Shown here: one piece after another, positions 62,486 through 64,000 of the stretch
Layout of the letters: each line of letters opens with the position of its first letter
How positions within the stretch are numbered: the stretch's first letter is position 1
From: Bacillota bacterium
Lineage (GTDB): Bacteria; Bacillota; Clostridia; Lachnospirales; Lachnospiraceae
NCBI GenBank assembly: GCA_023443225.1
Contig: JAEZVF010000083.1
Span: 1-64,000, forward strand
Direction: 5' to 3'
DNA: 64,000 nt
The notes under the pieces: model-generated
What the model was told of the DNA's origin: nothing
Databases searched by the model: none
The model's input: only the letters and a program-made list of their open reading frames with translations
Position numbers and translations under genes: made by a program

Positions 62486-63154
62486 TTGAACGACTATGAT
62501 GTTCAAAAAGAAGTAATGGATAAGTATTCTCTTCGCGGACGCGTTTTTAATAAATTACGTGAAGACATACTATCGGGTAAATACAGTCAAAATGAAGAAC
62601 TGAAAGAGAATACCATAGGCACAGAACTAGGAGTCAGCCGTACTCCGGTAAGAGAAGCTTTAAGGCAGTTGGAGCTGGAAGGGTTAGTTAGTATTATTCC
62701 CAACAAGGGCGCATATGTGAATGGGATTTCTGAAAAAGATATGCATGATATTTTTATTATTCGCTCCTATTTGGAAGGACTATGTGCCAAATGGGCTTGT
62801 GAACATATTACACAAGAACAGGTTGATGCATTGGAGGAAATCGTATATCTTTCAGAGTTTCATGCAAAAAAGGAACACCACGAACAAATAGTGGAATTGG
62901 ATAATAAATTCCACCAATTGATTTATGAAGCATCTAACAGCAAGATATTAAATCATGTCTTATCGGATTTTCATCATTATGTTCAAAGACTTCGGAAAAT
63001 TACATTGGCATCTGAAACAAGGGCTACGAATTCGAATAAAGAACATACTGCTTTACTAGAAGCTATTAAGCAAAGAGATGGTGAGAAAGCGGAAGCTTTG
63101 GCTCATGAGCATATTATGAGTACCATTAAAAATATTAGTGAGCAAGGACTGTAA
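62486..63154 (+). CDS. GntR family regulator, FCD type
   Basis: A 222-aa regulator with a winged helix containing ENTIGTELGVSRTPVREAL and an FCD ligand domain with ELDNKFHQLIYEAS, EHTALLEAI and a late HEHIM (metal and ligand residues). The start codon is TTG, 9 bases after GGAGGCG; no ATG fits. It is the third gene of the citrate-synthase-like operon. The palindrome at the operon promoter is its likely site, so it may sense a tricarboxylic acid such as citrate. It is a paralogue of the regulator at 29909. Confidence 0.88.
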   Translation: MNDYDVQKEVMDKYSLRGRVFNKLREDILSGKYSQNEELKENTIGTELGVSRTPVREALRQLELEGLVSIIPNKGAYVNGISEKDMHDIFIIRSYLEGLCAKWACEHITQEQVDALEEIVYLSEFHAKKEHHEQIVELDNKFHQLIYEASNSKILNHVLSDFHHYVQRLRKITLASETRATNSNKEHTALLEAIKQRDGEKAEALAHEHIMSTIKNISEQGL

Positions 63155-63192
63155 ATAGTTTTGTAAACAATTATATAGAGTTTCCTAGTTAC

Positions 63193-63245
63193 TAATGGGT
63201 TATTGTACTGCGATAGTATTCGCTGTACAATAGCCCATTTTTAGA
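63193..63245 (+). terminator. rho-independent terminator
   Basis: AATGGGTTATTGTAC pairs with GTACAATAGCCCATT (one G:T) and is followed by TTTT. It ends the operon. From 63246 to 63452 the sequence is AT-rich and no gene is seen. Confidence 0.88.
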
Positions 63246-63452
63246 TGTAATGGAAAAGGAGTAAAAATAATACAAATAAAATAAATAATTGTAAATATAT
63301 TGCAAAGCTTACAAAATTGAGCTAATATACAATTGGTTGATAATTTAATGAATATAAGTCAATAATTAATAAAAAGTCAGTAGTTTATGTAAATAATGTG
63401 ATTAACTATTATAATAAATATTCATAGTTATTAAATGGAAAAGGGTTCGAGT

Positions 63453-64000
63453 ATGAAAAATGAAAATAGGATTGATTCAGATATGATAAAAGAACAAAGT
63501 TATCAAGCATACATAGAGTTGATGAATTGTACTAGATGTATGACGATTACCCACGCTAAAGTCGATATGTATCTGAATACTGCTAAGAAATTTTCTGAAT
63601 TGACTAACTATAAAGATTCTGAAGTATATTTCAAGTTATGTAAACAATTCGCTGAACAAACCAAGGAAGAAATCAATAAGACAATTTATGAAGGTGCACA
63701 AAATAAAAAAGATAAGGCTGGGTCTACATTAGAGTTTAAAACAGCAGCTGATGAATTTCGTAAGATAAGCGGATTCATGGATGCAGATGATATGGCTTTC
63801 GAATGTGACCAATTAAGCACACAAATAGGTAAAAAAAATATTAGAAAAGGCTTGCTGAAAAAAATAGGAGTTGTATTTTGTTTTCTTGCGGTTATTTTTG
63901 TTATAAAAAATCCTATTTCAAAATATTATGTAGCAAATATGTTTATGTTTACAGGTTCTTATAGCTCCGCAATAAAAGTCTATGATAAGTTGGGCGAATA
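63453..64000 (+). CDS. membrane protein with TPR-like regions, partial at the window end
   Basis: An open frame of 182 codons running off the end of the window. About 140 residues of polar, helical sequence (CTRCMTITHAKVDMYLNTAK, then KKFSELTNYKDSEVYFKLC) precede one membrane segment (VVFCFLAVIFVI, about residues 143-156). After it, FTGSYSSAIKVYDKLGE resembles the start of a TPR or Sel1-like helix pair. Such proteins occur in clostridia with zinc-ribbon or TPR modules; the function is unknown. ATG 63453 has only AAAAGGG upstream, about 8 bases away. The true length is not known. Confidence 0.7.
   Translation, partial: MKNENRIDSDMIKEQSYQAYIELMNCTRCMTITHAKVDMYLNTAKKFSELTNYKDSEVYFKLCKQFAEQTKEEINKTIYEGAQNKKDKAGSTLEFKTAADEFRKISGFMDADDMAFECDQLSTQIGKKNIRKGLLKKIGVVFCFLAVIFVIKNPISKYYVANMFMFTGSYSSAIKVYDKLGE

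Noticed and set aside
1..64000. tRNA, rRNA, insertion sequences, origin of replication
   Set aside because: No cloverleaf with a CCA-type end, no rRNA signature, no transposase gene and no DnaA-box cluster was seen by eye.

Overview
The window looks like chromosome from an anaerobic, spore-forming, low-GC Clostridia member, most likely Lachnospiraceae. The evidence is AT-rich intergenic DNA, strong AGGAGG ribosome binding sites with occasional TTG starts, a pyruvate:ferredoxin oxidoreductase, a DUF3787-type small spore protein, SLH/cell-wall-binding surface proteins, and an Agr/Com-type LytTR two-component system. The species cannot be named from sequence alone. I see no rRNA, tRNA, CRISPR array or insertion sequence.

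Bases 1 to about 27,890 are an accessory-looking, visibly more GC-rich surface and signalling region. It holds a lipoprotein, LemA, a LytTR response regulator with its HPK10-type histidine kinase, a small membrane protein, a clostripain-type lipoprotein protease, two giant SLH proteins (1735 and 2176 aa), a short HlyD/NHLM-like membrane protein preceded by a probable cyclic-di-GMP-I riboswitch, and a secreted tandem-repeat protein. A three-gene serine recombinase module, a DUF3089 lipoprotein and a double-glycine leader peptide complete it. Five promoters in this region carry the same activator-type element: two direct repeats of TTTCATGC(A/G)G exactly 21 bp apart, abutting a poor -35 and followed by a -10. 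They precede the small membrane protein, the repeat protein, the 2176-aa SLH protein, the DUF3089 lipoprotein and the leader peptide. The layout resembles ComE/AgrA-type LytTR sites. The simplest model is a quorum-type circuit in which a secreted peptide, the kinase and the LytTR regulator switch a set of surface proteins. The leader peptide gene appears frameshifted at a GGGG run: a 44-residue Cys/Trp/Tyr-rich core with its own Gly-Gly lies in the next frame. Short decayed copies of the leader start lie upstream of two genes.

Bases 27,897 to 64,000 look like ordinary chromosome. In order they carry a collagen-like protein lacking a convincing start; mannonate dehydratase and a GntR regulator; TcdA, an EamA transporter and SbcD/SbcC; and a LacI regulator divergent from a sugar ABC importer plus a GH13 glucan hydrolase. 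Next come two minus-strand genes, one of them frameshifted; a MerR regulator with a UvrA-like ABC protein; an ABC-2 exporter; a spore protein and PFOR; a DUF1538 membrane protein with a tandem PII-like protein; asparagine synthetase; carbamate kinase; and a citrate-synthase-like/isocitrate-dehydrogenase/GntR operon. The window ends inside a membrane protein gene.

Non-coding points of interest are the probable c-di-GMP-I aptamer, a 49-nt element present twice (before sbcC and before the GH13 gene) that can form a hairpin plus pseudoknot, GntR operators overlapping two -10 boxes, and paired LacI operators.
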